DNA of 64,000 nt from DAOUJI01 sp965224415. GTDB taxonomy: Bacteria > Chloroflexota > Dehalococcoidia > Lucifugimonadales > JAGWBF01. Of this stretch, positions 32,615 through 42,285 are shown piece by piece. Location: contig CBDCZB010000005.1 of the NCBI GenBank assembly GCA_965224415.1, forward strand, positions 186,001-250,000. The letters are read 5' to 3'. The notes under the pieces were generated by a model, which saw nothing but the letters and a program-made list of their open reading frames with translations, was not told the origin of the DNA and did not search any database. Position 1 is the first letter of the stretch; the number at the start of each line of letters is the position of its first letter. The translations under genes were made by a program, and so were the position numbers.

Positions 32615-34455
32615 CCACTGAGAGCCCGCAAAGAACAGCGGCTACCGACGAGCCCGACGCTCAAGCGACGGAGCGCAGGCCCCGACAACGCAAGAGCGCT
32701 CCCAGCGTCGTGGAGCTTCCCTCCACGCTGACCGTGAAGCGCCTTTCCGAGCTTACGGGCATAAGCTCCATTGACACCATCAAGCAGTTGATGCGCAACG
32801 GCATCATGGCCTCCATGAACCAGATCATCGACTACGAAATCGGGGCGCTGGTGGCGTCGGGCTTTGGAGTCCGCACCAGACCCGAACAGGAGACCGGCGA
32901 CAGCGCCGCCGCTGCAACGGTTCCTGTTGTAGCCGTTGACCCTGACAGGCTGGTCCACCGCCCACCGGTCGTGACCATCCTTGGGCACGTGGACCACGGC
33001 AAGACGACTCTTTTGGACGCGATACGCCGCAGCCGAGTGGCCCAGGGTGAAGTGGGACAAATCACCCAGCACATCGGAGCATACCAAGTCGAACACAACG
33101 GCCAGAAAATCACCTTCCTGGACACGCCAGGCCATGAAGCCTTCACCGCCATCAGGGCCCGTGGCGCCAGCGTCACCGACATCGCCATCCTTGTGGTGGC
33201 CGCCGATGACGGGGTCATGCCTCAGACTGTAGAAGCCCTGAACCACGCCAAAGCCGCCGAAGTGCCCATAATCGTCGCCATAAACAAGATGGACCGCCCA
33301 GACTCCGACCCGGATCGCGTCAAGCGTCAACTGGGAGAGCAAGGGCTGGTGTTCGAAGACTGGGGCGGAGACGTAATATCCGTGCCATTGTCGGCCACTC
33401 AGGGAGAAGGCATCGACGACCTGCTGGAAAACCTTCTGCTAGTGGCTGAAATCGCCGACCTGAAAGCCGATCCGGAACGGAAGGCATCAGGCGTGGTGGT
33501 GGAGGCCAAGCTGGACCGGAACCGCGGCCCGCTGGCCACTCTGCTGGTCCAGAGCGGCACTCTCCGAGTCAGCGACTACATAGTGGCCGGCTCCTGCTAC
33601 GGCCGTGTGCGGGCCATGTCCAACGACCTGGGCAAACGCGTGACGGAGGTGGCCCCGGCGTTTCCCGTGGAACTGATGGGCTTTGGCTCATTGCCCGAAG
33701 CCGGAGACCCCTTCGAGACAGTCCCAAATGAGCGCTCTGCCAGGAGCCTGGCAGAGTCCCGCCAGCAAGAAAAGGAGGCCGGAAGGTCCGCGGCGCGGGC
33801 TCTTACGCTGGAGGAGCTACAGACCCGCATCGATTCCGGCGAGACCAAGGAGTTGAACCTGGTCATCAAAGCTGACGTACAAGGCAGCGTAGAAGCGGTT
33901 GTCGGCTCTCTTGAGAGGCTGAACGACGGAAGGGCCCGGGTTCGAATACTCCACGCGGGCAGCGGCTCTGTCACCGACAGCGACATTCTGCTGGCCGCTG
34001 CCTCAGACGCCATCGTGATAGGCTTTTCCACCACTACCCAGCAGGGCGTTGACCGCCTGGCTGAACGGGAAGGCGTGGAAATACGATATTACGACATCAT
34101 CTACCACCTGGTCGAGGACATCGAAAAAGCGCTTCAGGGCATCCTGGAAGCCACCCAACGGGAAGTAATCGTCGGCCACGCCGATGTGCGGGCCATCTTC
34201 TCCATCGGCAGACGAAGCCAGAACATCGCCGGATGCATGGTCACCGACGGAAGGATCGCCCGAAACGCGATGGTGCGAGTCCTAAGAGGAGGCCGAAATA
34301 TATTCAATGGGACTGTCGCCAGCCTCCGCCATTTCAAAGAAGAAGTCAACGAGATGAACACAGGTTTCGAATGCGGTATAGGGGTCGCCAGCTTTTACGA
34401 TTTCGAGGAAGGCGACGTGCTGGAGACCTACCGCATGGAAAAGGGCCGGGCCTAG
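32611..34455 (+). CDS. infB: Translation initiation factor IF-2
   Basis: 614 aa. An IF2_N segment (VKRLSELTGISSIDTIKQLM) precedes the G domain: G1 GHVDHGKT (125-132), G3 DTPGHEAF and G4 NKMD. Domains II, IF-2 and IV follow (DVQGSVEAVVGSLERLNDGR; GMVTDGRIARNAMVRVLRGG-like here GCMVTDGRIARN). It brings initiator tRNA to the 30S subunit and is a GTPase. The N-terminal region is short, as in compact genomes. ATGA overlap with ylxR. Confidence 0.96.
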   Translation: MTTESPQRTAATDEPDAQATERRPRQRKSAPSVVELPSTLTVKRLSELTGISSIDTIKQLMRNGIMASMNQIIDYEIGALVASGFGVRTRPEQETGDSAAAATVPVVAVDPDRLVHRPPVVTILGHVDHGKTTLLDAIRRSRVAQGEVGQITQHIGAYQVEHNGQKITFLDTPGHEAFTAIRARGASVTDIAILVVAADDGVMPQTVEALNHAKAAEVPIIVAINKMDRPDSDPDRVKRQLGEQGLVFEDWGGDVISVPLSATQGEGIDDLLENLLLVAEIADLKADPERKASGVVVEAKLDRNRGPLATLLVQSGTLRVSDYIVAGSCYGRVRAMSNDLGKRVTEVAPAFPVELMGFGSLPEAGDPFETVPNERSARSLAESRQQEKEAGRSAARALTLEELQTRIDSGETKELNLVIKADVQGSVEAVVGSLERLNDGRARVRILHAGSGSVTDSDILLAAASDAIVIGFSTTTQQGVDRLAEREGVEIRYYDIIYHLVEDIEKALQGILEATQREVIVGHADVRAIFSIGRRSQNIAGCMVTDGRIARNAMVRVLRGGRNIFNGTVASLRHFKEEVNEMNTGFECGIGVASFYDFEEGDVLETYRMEKGRA

Positions 34456-34507
34456 GCGCCTCTGCCGGCTTCTTCTTGACCTCCATCACACGGGAGGACA
34501 ACCGCTT

Positions 34508-34855
34508 ATGACCAGACGCATCGACCGAATCAACGGATTGTTGCGCCAGGAAATCAGCGACCTGATTTCCAAGGAATTGAATGACCCTCGCCTCGGCGGC
34601 GTCGTCAGCGTAACACACGTGGACACTTCCGTAGACCTCAGCCACGCCAGGGTTCATGTATCTGTGTTTGCTCAGCGTGACCAGAAGGAGACCGTTCTGA
34701 CGGGCATCCGGTCAGCCTTGGGTTACATCCGCCGGGAACTCAGAGGCCGCCTCCGTCTCAAGCACATACCCACGTTGGAACTCGTCCTCGACGAGTCCCT
34801 CGACGAAGCCAGCCACATCTACGGACTGATCGACCAGGCCAACCCAACCGGTTAG
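34508..34855 (+). CDS. rbfA: Ribosome-binding factor A
   Basis: 115 aa. RIDRINGLLRQEISDLISKE at the start, the DPRLGGVVSVTHVDTSVDLS segment, ARVHVSVF and RRELRGRLRLKHIPTLELVL with a DESLDEASHIYGLI end are the RbfA KH-like fold. It helps 16S rRNA maturation in 30S assembly. It lies between infB and truB in the usual order. Confidence 0.95.
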   Translation: MTRRIDRINGLLRQEISDLISKELNDPRLGGVVSVTHVDTSVDLSHARVHVSVFAQRDQKETVLTGIRSALGYIRRELRGRLRLKHIPTLELVLDESLDEASHIYGLIDQANPTG

Positions 34856-34874
34856 AGCCTAGACTTTTAGACGG

Positions 34875-35828
34875 ATGCAAAAGAACCAGATCAACGGCTT
34901 TTTGAACCTCTACAAGGACAGAGGCCCCACGTCTATGGACGCGGTCCGGATGGTCAAGAGGCTGACCGGGCAGCGGAAACGGGTGGGCCACGGAGGCACC
35001 CTCGATCCCTTGGCGGAAGGTGTCCTACCAATCTGCTCAGGACAGGCTACAAGGCTCATGGAGTTTCTCGTGGACGGCCCCAGGGAATACCTTATGGAGG
35101 TGAAACTGGGAGCCTCCACTGCCACCTACGATGCAGAAGGCGAAATAACCAAGGAGGGTGACTATTCCGGAATCACCCTGGACGACGTGAACCGGGCGCT
35201 TGAGGAATTCCACGGCCTGATAGACCAGGAGCCTCCCATGTACAGCGCCCTGAAAGTGGACGGGAAGCGCCTCTATGAGCTGGCGAGGGCCGGCATAGAA
35301 GTGGAACGGGAACCCAGGAAAGTGGAGATTGCCCGCACCGAAGTCCTGGATTTCTCTCTCCCCATAGTCACCGTCAAGGTCGAAAGCGGCCGCGGAGCCT
35401 ATATGCGGTCCCTTGCCCACGACCTGGGGAAAAGCCTGGGCTGCTACGCATATCTGGACAGGCTTGTACGGCTTAAAGCGGGGCCATTCACGTCCGACGA
35501 CAGCGTGCGAATGGCTGACCTCGAGTCAGACGAGGACTCGTCAGAAAGCGTGTCCAAACACTTGCTGCCCGTGGATTTCGCTCTCCTGGACATGAAAAGC
35601 GTGGAAGTCAGCAAGGCAGCCGAGCGATTCCTGAAGAACGGCCAAGCGATAAATGCATCGCCTCAGACGGCAGCCACGGCGGGATACATGGAGAAGTTCC
35701 GGGCATACGACTCGGACGGGCGGTTCCTGGCCGTCGTCGTCTACGACAAGCCAAAGAACCAGTGGAAACCGTACAAGGTTTTTCAACTCGACTCGCCTTC
35801 CATATTCGCACCTGCGCACGTCAGATAG
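34875..35828 (+). CDS. truB: tRNA pseudouridine-55 synthase
   Basis: 317 aa. NGFLNLYKDRGPTSMDAVRM, then KRVGHGGTLDPLAEGVLPIC with the catalytic Asp, later YMRSLAHDLGKSLGCYAYL. It makes pseudouridine 55 in the T-loop of tRNAs. The end (about residues 255-310) is a divergent PUA-like part. It is the last gene of the nusA operon, 19 nt after rbfA. Confidence 0.95.
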   Translation: MQKNQINGFLNLYKDRGPTSMDAVRMVKRLTGQRKRVGHGGTLDPLAEGVLPICSGQATRLMEFLVDGPREYLMEVKLGASTATYDAEGEITKEGDYSGITLDDVNRALEEFHGLIDQEPPMYSALKVDGKRLYELARAGIEVEREPRKVEIARTEVLDFSLPIVTVKVESGRGAYMRSLAHDLGKSLGCYAYLDRLVRLKAGPFTSDDSVRMADLESDEDSSESVSKHLLPVDFALLDMKSVEVSKAAERFLKNGQAINASPQTAATAGYMEKFRAYDSDGRFLAVVVYDKPKNQWKPYKVFQLDSPSIFAPAHVR

Positions 35829-35860
35829 CGAAAGAAACGGTAATCGGAGTCAGTTCAGTA

Positions 35861-35888
35861 TTGACAAAGGCCATTCGCTAAGTATAGT
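35861..35888 (+). promoter_or_regulatory. Sigma-70-type promoter of the small zinc-ribbon gene
   Basis: TTGACA (35861-35866), a 16-nt spacer and TATAGT (35883-35888). This is one of the best matches in the window. Transcription would start near 35895. Confidence 0.65.
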
Positions 35889-35928
35889 TGTGGATTAAAA
35901 GGCAAGCGTATTCTCGTGGAGGGGTGCG

Positions 35929-36072
35929 ATGGAGGCTTACTGCTTCAAGTGTAGGGGAAAAAGAGAGATCAGCAATCCACAGCAGGTTACGTTGAAGAAC
36001 GGAAGGCCTGCCACACAGGGGTCCTGCCCCCAGTGCGGCACGAAGGTGTTTCGCATCGGCAAAGCTTCGTAG
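35929..36072 (+). CDS. DUF5679-like zinc-ribbon mini-protein
   Basis: 47 aa, too short for most ORF lists. It begins MEAYCFKCRGKREI, has LKNGRPATQGSCPQCGTKVF and ends RIGKAS. Two CxxC knuckles (C5-x2-C8 and C33-x2-C36) make a zinc ribbon, and the pattern fits DUF5679. A Shine-Dalgarno GGAGGGG lies 4 nt upstream, and a strong promoter (35861-35888) drives it alone. Such proteins are often found near ribosomal or topoisomerase genes; the function is unknown. Confidence 0.8.
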   Translation: MEAYCFKCRGKREISNPQQVTLKNGRPATQGSCPQCGTKVFRIGKAS

Positions 36073-36083
36073 AGGTCCTCGAA

Positions 36084-36755
36084 CTATCCGGGCACGACGC
36101 TCACTCCCAGTTTCTTGAGCAAGCTGATTGGGTTGCTCACCAGCAATGTTTGCGCCTGCTCACGTGAAAGACCTGCACCCAAAGCGACCTTCTCTCTGAG
36201 TTCGTCGGTGAGTAAGTCCTCCGGGCTGTGGGCGTCAGAGTCCAGCACGGTCAACGCTCCGGCTTCCTGAGCGACCTTCACCACATGCCCATTAGCCAGG
36301 CTGTGGCCTCTGCGGGCTGAGACCTCCAGGTAGACGCCCCGTTCGGCGGCTAGGCGCGCGTCGTCCAATTCGATTAGTCCCGGGTGGGCTAAAACGTCAA
36401 CGGCGTCCGAGCTTATCGCAGCCCTGTTGGTGCCGGGCTCAACCGGCTCTACAGGGGTCTCACCGTGGACTACCACTATCCTTGCGCCCATCTCTTTGGC
36501 TGCGCGCGCAACCATATCAATGTCGTCTTTGGGCACGTGGGTGATTTCTACGCCCGGCAAAACCTGGATGTCCCATCGGGACGAGCCCATTTTACAGTCG
36601 GTCACCAGGGTGTTTAGCACATACTCCAGGTTCCCTGGCCCCACGTGGTCCGTGACGGCCATGCCTTTGTAGCCGCGCACGACCGCGCGCCGGATTAGCT
36701 CGATCGGCGACAACACTCCGTCGCTGAGGAAAGTGTGGGTGTGAAAATCGTACAT
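36084..36755 (-). CDS. PHP-domain phosphoesterase (histidinol-phosphatase-like)
   Basis: 223 aa from ATG 36755, which has GGAGG 6 nt upstream; the frame extends to 36800 without support. PHP motifs: MYDFHTHTFLSDG, VTDHVGPGNLEY, a VVHGETPVEPVEPG segment, DVLAHPGLI and a C-terminal LDSDAHSPEDLL. The set of His/Asp residues is complete. It resembles the histidinol-phosphatase/YcdX group. It is convergent with the DUF5679 gene. Confidence 0.82.
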   Translation of the reverse strand: MYDFHTHTFLSDGVLSPIELIRRAVVRGYKGMAVTDHVGPGNLEYVLNTLVTDCKMGSSRWDIQVLPGVEITHVPKDDIDMVARAAKEMGARIVVVHGETPVEPVEPGTNRAAISSDAVDVLAHPGLIELDDARLAAERGVYLEVSARRGHSLANGHVVKVAQEAGALTVLDSDAHSPEDLLTDELREKVALGAGLSREQAQTLLVSNPISLLKKLGVSVVPG

Positions 36756-36820
36756 CGCGCCTCCGTATCGCCGCCCCGGACAGTCAACGAGGTCTGTCAA
36801 ATCAGCGCAGCTCGTTCCGT

Positions 36821-36851
36821 ATTATATACATTACCCATTCCAATAGCTCAA
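36821..36851 (-). promoter_or_regulatory. Likely promoter of the PHP gene
   Basis: On the minus strand, TTGAGC (36846-36851), a 19-nt spacer and TATAAT (36821-36826), about 65 nt upstream of the ATG at 36755. Confidence 0.45.
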
Positions 36852-36918
36852 CGTTGCCCGGCGCCCCCCCGGGGCGGGGTGTTAGAATTGTATCCCCAGG
36901 GCTTGCGGTGACGCATCT

Positions 36919-38091
36919 ATGTGGCGGCGAATCAAGCTTTACGTCAAAAGAACGGCTCTGACCATCGGAGCTTTGCTCCTGCTCTTTGCCAACTACCTGG
37001 CTTTGGCTCCCCAGGGACAGGACATCATGGCATCGGCTCTGTTCGTAGTTCAAACGCTGCCTATTCCCGTCAAACCCCAGGAATGGTTTACACCCGACCC
37101 CATCCGGGAGGAGGTGACCTATCCCCTCGCCTCTGGGAAGGGCACAGCTGATATATACCGCACTCCGGGAGACGATGCGAGACCCGGTGTGGTGGTCTTT
37201 CTGGGAGTGAACCCCGCTCCGAGGGACGACGCCCGGGTGGTCAACCTGGGCGAGGGACTGGCGAGGGCCGGGTTTGCTGTCATGATACCCTGGTCACCCA
37301 GCATGATGCAGGACAGAGTCGACCCGCGAGAGCCTGACAACCTGGTGCGGGCCTTCCAGTTCCTGGCTGAACAGGACTACGTGGACTCCGAAAAGGTAGG
37401 TCTGGGAGGGTTCTGCGTGGGCGCCTCGTTGTCGGTGGTAGCGGCCTCCGACCAGCGCATCAGCGAAAGGGTCAACTTCGTCAGCGCGTTCGGGGGCTAC
37501 TACGACATAAGAGACCTTCTGGCCCAGATTGCCGCCAACCGCAGCTTCTACAACAGTGAAGTGGGCCCCTGGGACCCCAGGTCAGCCACGGACCGGGTGT
37601 TCGTGAACCAAATCATCGAAGGGCTTCCCAGTCCTGATGAGCGAGAAGCCCTTGACAGAATCTTCGTCCGGCGGGAACCGGATGCGTCTCTGCCGGAGAC
37701 CCTTAGCCCGGAAGCGCAGGCGGCGTACGCACTGCTGAGGTCAGCCACGGCTTCCGACGACGACGAGCACCTGAGCGTCGAAGAGGCCCAGGCCCAAATC
37801 GAGCTGCTTCCTTCCGGTCTGCTCCAGGACTTGGACCGCATTTCGCCCAGCTCTGCCGTGGCCGGCCTTCAAGCAAAGTTGCTGATTGCCCACGACCGGG
37901 AAGATGACGCAGTGCCCTCCGAGGAGTCCCGCCGCCTCGGGGACGCTGTTGAGGGACAGATCGAGCTTCACCGTACCGAGTTCTCCTTCTTTTCCCACGT
38001 CACGCCCGACAAACCTGTGGGGCCCTTTACTTTCGTGAAAGAGGCCTTCAAGCTGTTCAAATACACATATAACCTGATTAGCGTCGTTTGA
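36919..38091 (+). CDS. Membrane-anchored alpha/beta hydrolase (dienelactone-hydrolase-like)
   Basis: 390 aa. An N-terminal helix (about residues 12-30, LTIGALLLLFANYLALAP) acts as an anchor. Then comes an alpha/beta hydrolase fold: YRTPGDDARPGVVVFLGVNP, the nucleophile elbow VGLGGFCVGASLS (Cys in place of Ser, as in dienelactone hydrolases), an Asp in LLIAHDREDDAVPSEE and a His in FFSHVTPDK. The large insert at about residues 220-300 is not typical. The substrate is unknown. An extended -10 (TGTTAGAAT, 36880-36888) lies upstream. Confidence 0.68.
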   Translation: MWRRIKLYVKRTALTIGALLLLFANYLALAPQGQDIMASALFVVQTLPIPVKPQEWFTPDPIREEVTYPLASGKGTADIYRTPGDDARPGVVVFLGVNPAPRDDARVVNLGEGLARAGFAVMIPWSPSMMQDRVDPREPDNLVRAFQFLAEQDYVDSEKVGLGGFCVGASLSVVAASDQRISERVNFVSAFGGYYDIRDLLAQIAANRSFYNSEVGPWDPRSATDRVFVNQIIEGLPSPDEREALDRIFVRREPDASLPETLSPEAQAAYALLRSATASDDDEHLSVEEAQAQIELLPSGLLQDLDRISPSSAVAGLQAKLLIAHDREDDAVPSEESRRLGDAVEGQIELHRTEFSFFSHVTPDKPVGPFTFVKEAFKLFKYTYNLISVV

Positions 38092-38157
38092 GGCCCTGAT
38101 GGGAGTCCGCGCCAGCCTATGCTAGAATGAATAGACCGCATCACAGCGGAGAGGACC

Positions 38158-38850
38158 ATGCCAAGAAATTACTGGATGATCGTAACTACCCCGGAAAACT
38201 TCGAAATTATGCGAAGTCTGGGTTTCAAGGTCCAAGGAATCAAGGCCAACCACCACCGTAAAGCGCAGCGCATCGAACCCGGCGACTGCATCCTGTACTA
38301 CGTAGGCCACGACAGATTCTTCGGCGCGACCGCCCGGGCCACGTCCCGGTATTCCGAAGACGCGTCTCCGCCGTGGAAGAAAGACGGTCTGAGCACGTGG
38401 GCCTATAAAGTGGACATCAAGCCGGAGGTCGTCCTGCCCAAGGACGACTATATCGACGCCAATCAATTAGCGCCACGATTGGACTACGTCCGCAAGTGGA
38501 CTCCCGAGGCGTGGTACATAGCCTTCGCCCAGACCAACCTGCACCTGCTGCCCAAGAAGGACTTCCAGCTGGTTGAGCAGGAGATGAAGAAGCTCACGTC
38601 CAGGGGTGGGCGGAACCGGCGCAGAACGCAGACCAGGACACCGCCCAAGGACATCCGCATTCCGGCTTTGGGGCCTGAGTCCGAGGACGAGGACGAGGAC
38701 GAGTCACACGTCGTCACGTCGCGGCACCCAGACGAGTTGGCGATTGGCAACCGGCCGACTGTGGTCACGTCGGAAAGGCGGGAAGACCGGAGTCTGGAGC
38801 CAGCCGCGCCGACTCCGGGTGGGGAAGAACATCCCGACCCCGTCGACTAG
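38158..38850 (+). CDS. EVE-domain protein with a charged C-terminal tail
   Basis: 230 aa. The first 145 residues (NYWMIVTTPENFEIMRSLGF, GDCILYYVGHDRFFGATARA, WYIAFAQTNLHLLPKKDF) are an EVE/PUA-like domain, a fold that often reads modified bases. The tail (from residue 150) is disordered, rich in Arg then acidic, and may be variable. EVE proteins are often linked to modified-DNA recognition or tRNA modification; the local context (carB on one side) gives no clue. An extended -10, TGCTAGAAT (38120-38128), lies 30 nt upstream. Confidence 0.75.
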   Translation: MPRNYWMIVTTPENFEIMRSLGFKVQGIKANHHRKAQRIEPGDCILYYVGHDRFFGATARATSRYSEDASPPWKKDGLSTWAYKVDIKPEVVLPKDDYIDANQLAPRLDYVRKWTPEAWYIAFAQTNLHLLPKKDFQLVEQEMKKLTSRGGRNRRRTQTRTPPKDIRIPALGPESEDEDEDESHVVTSRHPDELAIGNRPTVVTSERREDRSLEPAAPTPGGEEHPDPVD

Positions 38851-38877
38851 CTTGACGCCCCATGCGGAGTGAGTAGT

Positions 38878-41800
38878 TCAGTCCTCTCCAGACAGGTACT
38901 CGGCCGTGGTCTTGACCCTGTAAGAGCCGGAACCCATCAGGAGGCTTTCCACCGCCGCCCTGGCCGTGTCCAGGGACGTGTAGCAGGGAATCCGCTTCTC
39001 CACCGCCGCCCGGCGAATGTAAAACCCGTCTCGGATGGCCGACGCCGTCTCGGACACGGTGTTTACCACACCGTCCACGAGACCCTGGTTTATCACATCC
39101 ACCACGTTGGGTCGCCCCTCGGACAGTTTCTTGGTGATCATTGTCACGGGCGCTCCCATGTTTTGGACCATGGCCGCCGTTCCTTCAGTGGCGTAGAGCG
39201 TGAAGCCGGCCTCGCCCAACTCCCTGACCAGAGCGACGGACTCCGCCTTGTCCTTGTCGGCTATACTCAGCAGAACGGCGCCGCTCTGCTTCAACGTGAG
39301 GTCGGAAGCGGCCAACGCCTTAGCCAGGGCAGGGCGAAATTCATGGTCGATGCCCATAACTTCGCCGGTGGACTTCATCTCCGGGCCCAGATGCCAGTCC
39401 ACGCCGGTGAGCTTGGACATGGAGAAGACCGGCGCCTTGATGCCCACTACGCGCTGTTTCTTCCAGAGTCCGCCTTCGTAGCCCATGTCCTTCAGTTTCT
39501 TTCCCAGCATGACCCTCGTTGCAAGGCTGACCACCGGCACTCCCGTTACCTTGGAGATGAAGGGAACGGTGCGGCTGGCCCTGGGGTTGACTTCCAACAC
39601 GTAGACTGAGGTGCCTTCCATGTCCTCGGGCAACGACCTGGGACTTCTGTAAGCTGGCGCTCCCACTATCACAAACTGGACGTTCATCAACCCCTTGATG
39701 CCCATGGCGAGGCCGATCCTGGTTGTGTAGTCCACGATGGTGTCCACCTCTTCTGTGGACAGGTTCAACCCTGGATATATAGCCATGGAGTCGCCGCTGT
39801 GGACTCCTGCCCGCTCTATGTGCTCCATCATTCCCGGAATCAATACTCGTTCGCCGTCGCAGATGGCGTCAACCTCGCACTCTTTGCCCTCCAGGTAGCT
39901 GTCGATGAGCACTGACCTCCCTTGCCCCACCTTGGTCGCTGCGGCAAGGTACCGGCGAAGTTCCTCCGGCGTTTGCACGATCTCCATGGCCCTGCCGCCA
40001 AGGACGTAGCTGGGCCTCACTACGATGGGGAATCCTATGTCTCCGGCAACGCTTATGGCCTCTTCTATTGAGGTCACTGCTGCCCCTGGGGGTTGGGGTA
40101 TTCCCAACCTCCCCAGGAAGTCGTCGAACTTGTGCCGGTCGGAAGCGATGTCTATGGCTTCCGCTGCGGAACCCAGCAGAGGCAGCCCAACCCGGTCCAG
40201 GATCTGGGACAGATTTATGGCAGTCTGGCCTCCGAACTGGACCACCGACGCGGGAGGTTGACCGTCGCCAGTCTCGTTTTCGATTACGTCCCGTACGCTC
40301 TCTTCATCCAGCGGTTCGAAATAGAGGCGTTGGCTGGTGTCGAAGTCGGTGGACACGGTCTCCGGGTTGGAGTTGACCATTATGCTTCCCACTCCCTCGT
40401 CGTGAAGGGCCCAGGCTGCATGCACGCTGCAATAGTCGAACTCGATGCCCTGGCCAATGCGTATCGGACCGCTTCCAACGACCAGGGCCTTGGGTCCTTC
40501 CATCGGAGGCGCTTCGTTTTCCTGGTCGTAGGAGCTGTAGTAGTAAGGGGTGACCGCCTCGAACTCGGCTGCGCAAGTGTCAACCATCTTGTAGACGGGC
40601 CGTATGCCCCAGGAACCGCGTGTCTCCCGCACTCGCTCGGGCAGGATGTCAGACAGGGCGCCGATTTGTTCGTCGGAGAAACCGAGACGCTTGGCCAGCA
40701 GCAGAAGCTCCGGCGTCAGGTCCTCCCCCAGCAGCCTCCGCTCCACGTCCACTATCCGCTGGAGGGCGCTAATGAACCACGGTTCTATCAGAGCAGTCTG
40801 GGCCAACTCATCCACGGACATCCCTGACCGGATGGCGTACATCAGGGCCCACAGCCGCTGGTCGTTGGGCTTGTACAGACCCTCGCCTGGAGGGCTGCCC
40901 TGCCTCCATTCAGGCGCCTCCCACAGCAGGGAACGTCCGCCTATCTCCAGGGAGCGCACAGCCTTCTGGAGCGCCGCGGGAAAGCTGCGGTCTATCGCCA
41001 TCACTTCGCCGGTGGACTTCATCTGCGTGGTAATGGAGCGGTCTCCCGCAGGAAACTTGTCGAAGGGCCAGCGGGGTATTTTCACGACGCAGTAGTCCAG
41101 CGCCGGCTCGAATGCGGCGGAAGTCTTCTCCGTTACGGCGTTGGGTATTTCGTCAAGGCGCTTGCCCACCGCAATCTTGGCCGCAACCCGCGCTATGGGG
41201 TAGCCCGTAGCCTTGGAGGCAAGCGCAGAGCTGCGACTGACTCTGGGGTTGACTTCAATGACGTAGTAGGGGGCGTTGGGTTCCCAGTCGTATCCTAACT
41301 TCTCGGCGATGGTGGGATGGGGCGGCAGGGCAAACTGGACATTGCAGCCGCCCTCGATGCCAAGGGCCCGGATAATCTTTAAGCTGGCCGACCTGAGCAT
41401 CTGGTACTCTTTGTCGGTCAGCGTCTGACTGGGCGCGACGACGATGCTATCCCCGGTGTGGACCCCCATCGGGTCCATGTTCTCCATGTTGCATATGGTG
41501 ATACAGTTGTCGCCGCCGTCCCGCATCACCTCGTATTCGATTTCCTTCCACCCCTCCAGAGAACGCTCCAGAAGCACTTGGTGGATTGGACTGGCGGCCA
41601 GTCCTCCAGCCACAACGGTCTCCACGTCCTCCAGGGTGCGTACCATCCCTCCGCCGGTGCCCCCAAGGGTGTAGGCGGGGCGCACCACCAGAGGCAGCCC
41701 CATGCTGTCCACAGCCTTCCGCGCCTCTTCCATCGAAGATACGGTGAGGCTCGGGGGTTGGTGCTCGCCGATCTCAATCAGCATGGACCGGAAAAGCTCT

Positions 41801-42180
41801 CGGTCCTCGGCCTTTTTGATGGTCTCCAGAGACGTGCCAAGCAGCTTCACGCCATATTTTTCCAGAAGCCCGGCGTCGGCTATGTCCACGGCCAAGTTGA
41901 GGCCCGTCTGTCCACCCAGGGTCGGAAGGATGCCGTCGGGGCGCTCCCTGTCCAGGACACGGTCCATCACGTCCACGGTCAGCGGCTCTATGTACACCCG
42001 GTCCGCAATTCCCTCGTCGGTCATGATTGTGGCCGGGTTGGAGTTGACCAGTACGGTGGTGACTCCCTCTTCTTTGAGGGACTTGCACGCCTGGGTGCCG
42101 GCGTAGTCGAACTCGGCCGCCTGACCGATGACAATGGGGCCTGAGCCTATAACCAGAACTTTCCGGAGTCCGTCCGCCAT
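38878..42180 (-). CDS. carB: Carbamoyl-phosphate synthase large subunit
   Basis: 1100 aa, full length. The tandem ATP-grasp halves are clear: LVIGSGPIVIGQAAEFDYAG at the start and VVGSGPIRIGQGIEFDYCSV near residue 560. Each has NSNPxT and GGQT motifs, plus a C-terminal MGS-like allosteric domain (from about 960). It makes carbamoyl phosphate from glutamine-derived ammonia for arginine and pyrimidines. carA is not adjacent; the gene stands alone. Confidence 0.97.
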   Translation of the reverse strand: MADGLRKVLVIGSGPIVIGQAAEFDYAGTQACKSLKEEGVTTVLVNSNPATIMTDEGIADRVYIEPLTVDVMDRVLDRERPDGILPTLGGQTGLNLAVDIADAGLLEKYGVKLLGTSLETIKKAEDRELFRSMLIEIGEHQPPSLTVSSMEEARKAVDSMGLPLVVRPAYTLGGTGGGMVRTLEDVETVVAGGLAASPIHQVLLERSLEGWKEIEYEVMRDGGDNCITICNMENMDPMGVHTGDSIVVAPSQTLTDKEYQMLRSASLKIIRALGIEGGCNVQFALPPHPTIAEKLGYDWEPNAPYYVIEVNPRVSRSSALASKATGYPIARVAAKIAVGKRLDEIPNAVTEKTSAAFEPALDYCVVKIPRWPFDKFPAGDRSITTQMKSTGEVMAIDRSFPAALQKAVRSLEIGGRSLLWEAPEWRQGSPPGEGLYKPNDQRLWALMYAIRSGMSVDELAQTALIEPWFISALQRIVDVERRLLGEDLTPELLLLAKRLGFSDEQIGALSDILPERVRETRGSWGIRPVYKMVDTCAAEFEAVTPYYYSSYDQENEAPPMEGPKALVVGSGPIRIGQGIEFDYCSVHAAWALHDEGVGSIMVNSNPETVSTDFDTSQRLYFEPLDEESVRDVIENETGDGQPPASVVQFGGQTAINLSQILDRVGLPLLGSAAEAIDIASDRHKFDDFLGRLGIPQPPGAAVTSIEEAISVAGDIGFPIVVRPSYVLGGRAMEIVQTPEELRRYLAAATKVGQGRSVLIDSYLEGKECEVDAICDGERVLIPGMMEHIERAGVHSGDSMAIYPGLNLSTEEVDTIVDYTTRIGLAMGIKGLMNVQFVIVGAPAYRSPRSLPEDMEGTSVYVLEVNPRASRTVPFISKVTGVPVVSLATRVMLGKKLKDMGYEGGLWKKQRVVGIKAPVFSMSKLTGVDWHLGPEMKSTGEVMGIDHEFRPALAKALAASDLTLKQSGAVLLSIADKDKAESVALVRELGEAGFTLYATEGTAAMVQNMGAPVTMITKKLSEGRPNVVDVINQGLVDGVVNTVSETASAIRDGFYIRRAAVEKRIPCYTSLDTARAAVESLLMGSGSYRVKTTAEYLSGED

Positions 42181-42285
42181 GCCTCACACCTCGCTGGCGG
42201 ATATAATACTCCGGAGGCGCTTCTCCCACAAGGCGACCCACAGGGGCTGCTACGCGGCTGGGGGACCTGCCGCTGCGGCAAGCTG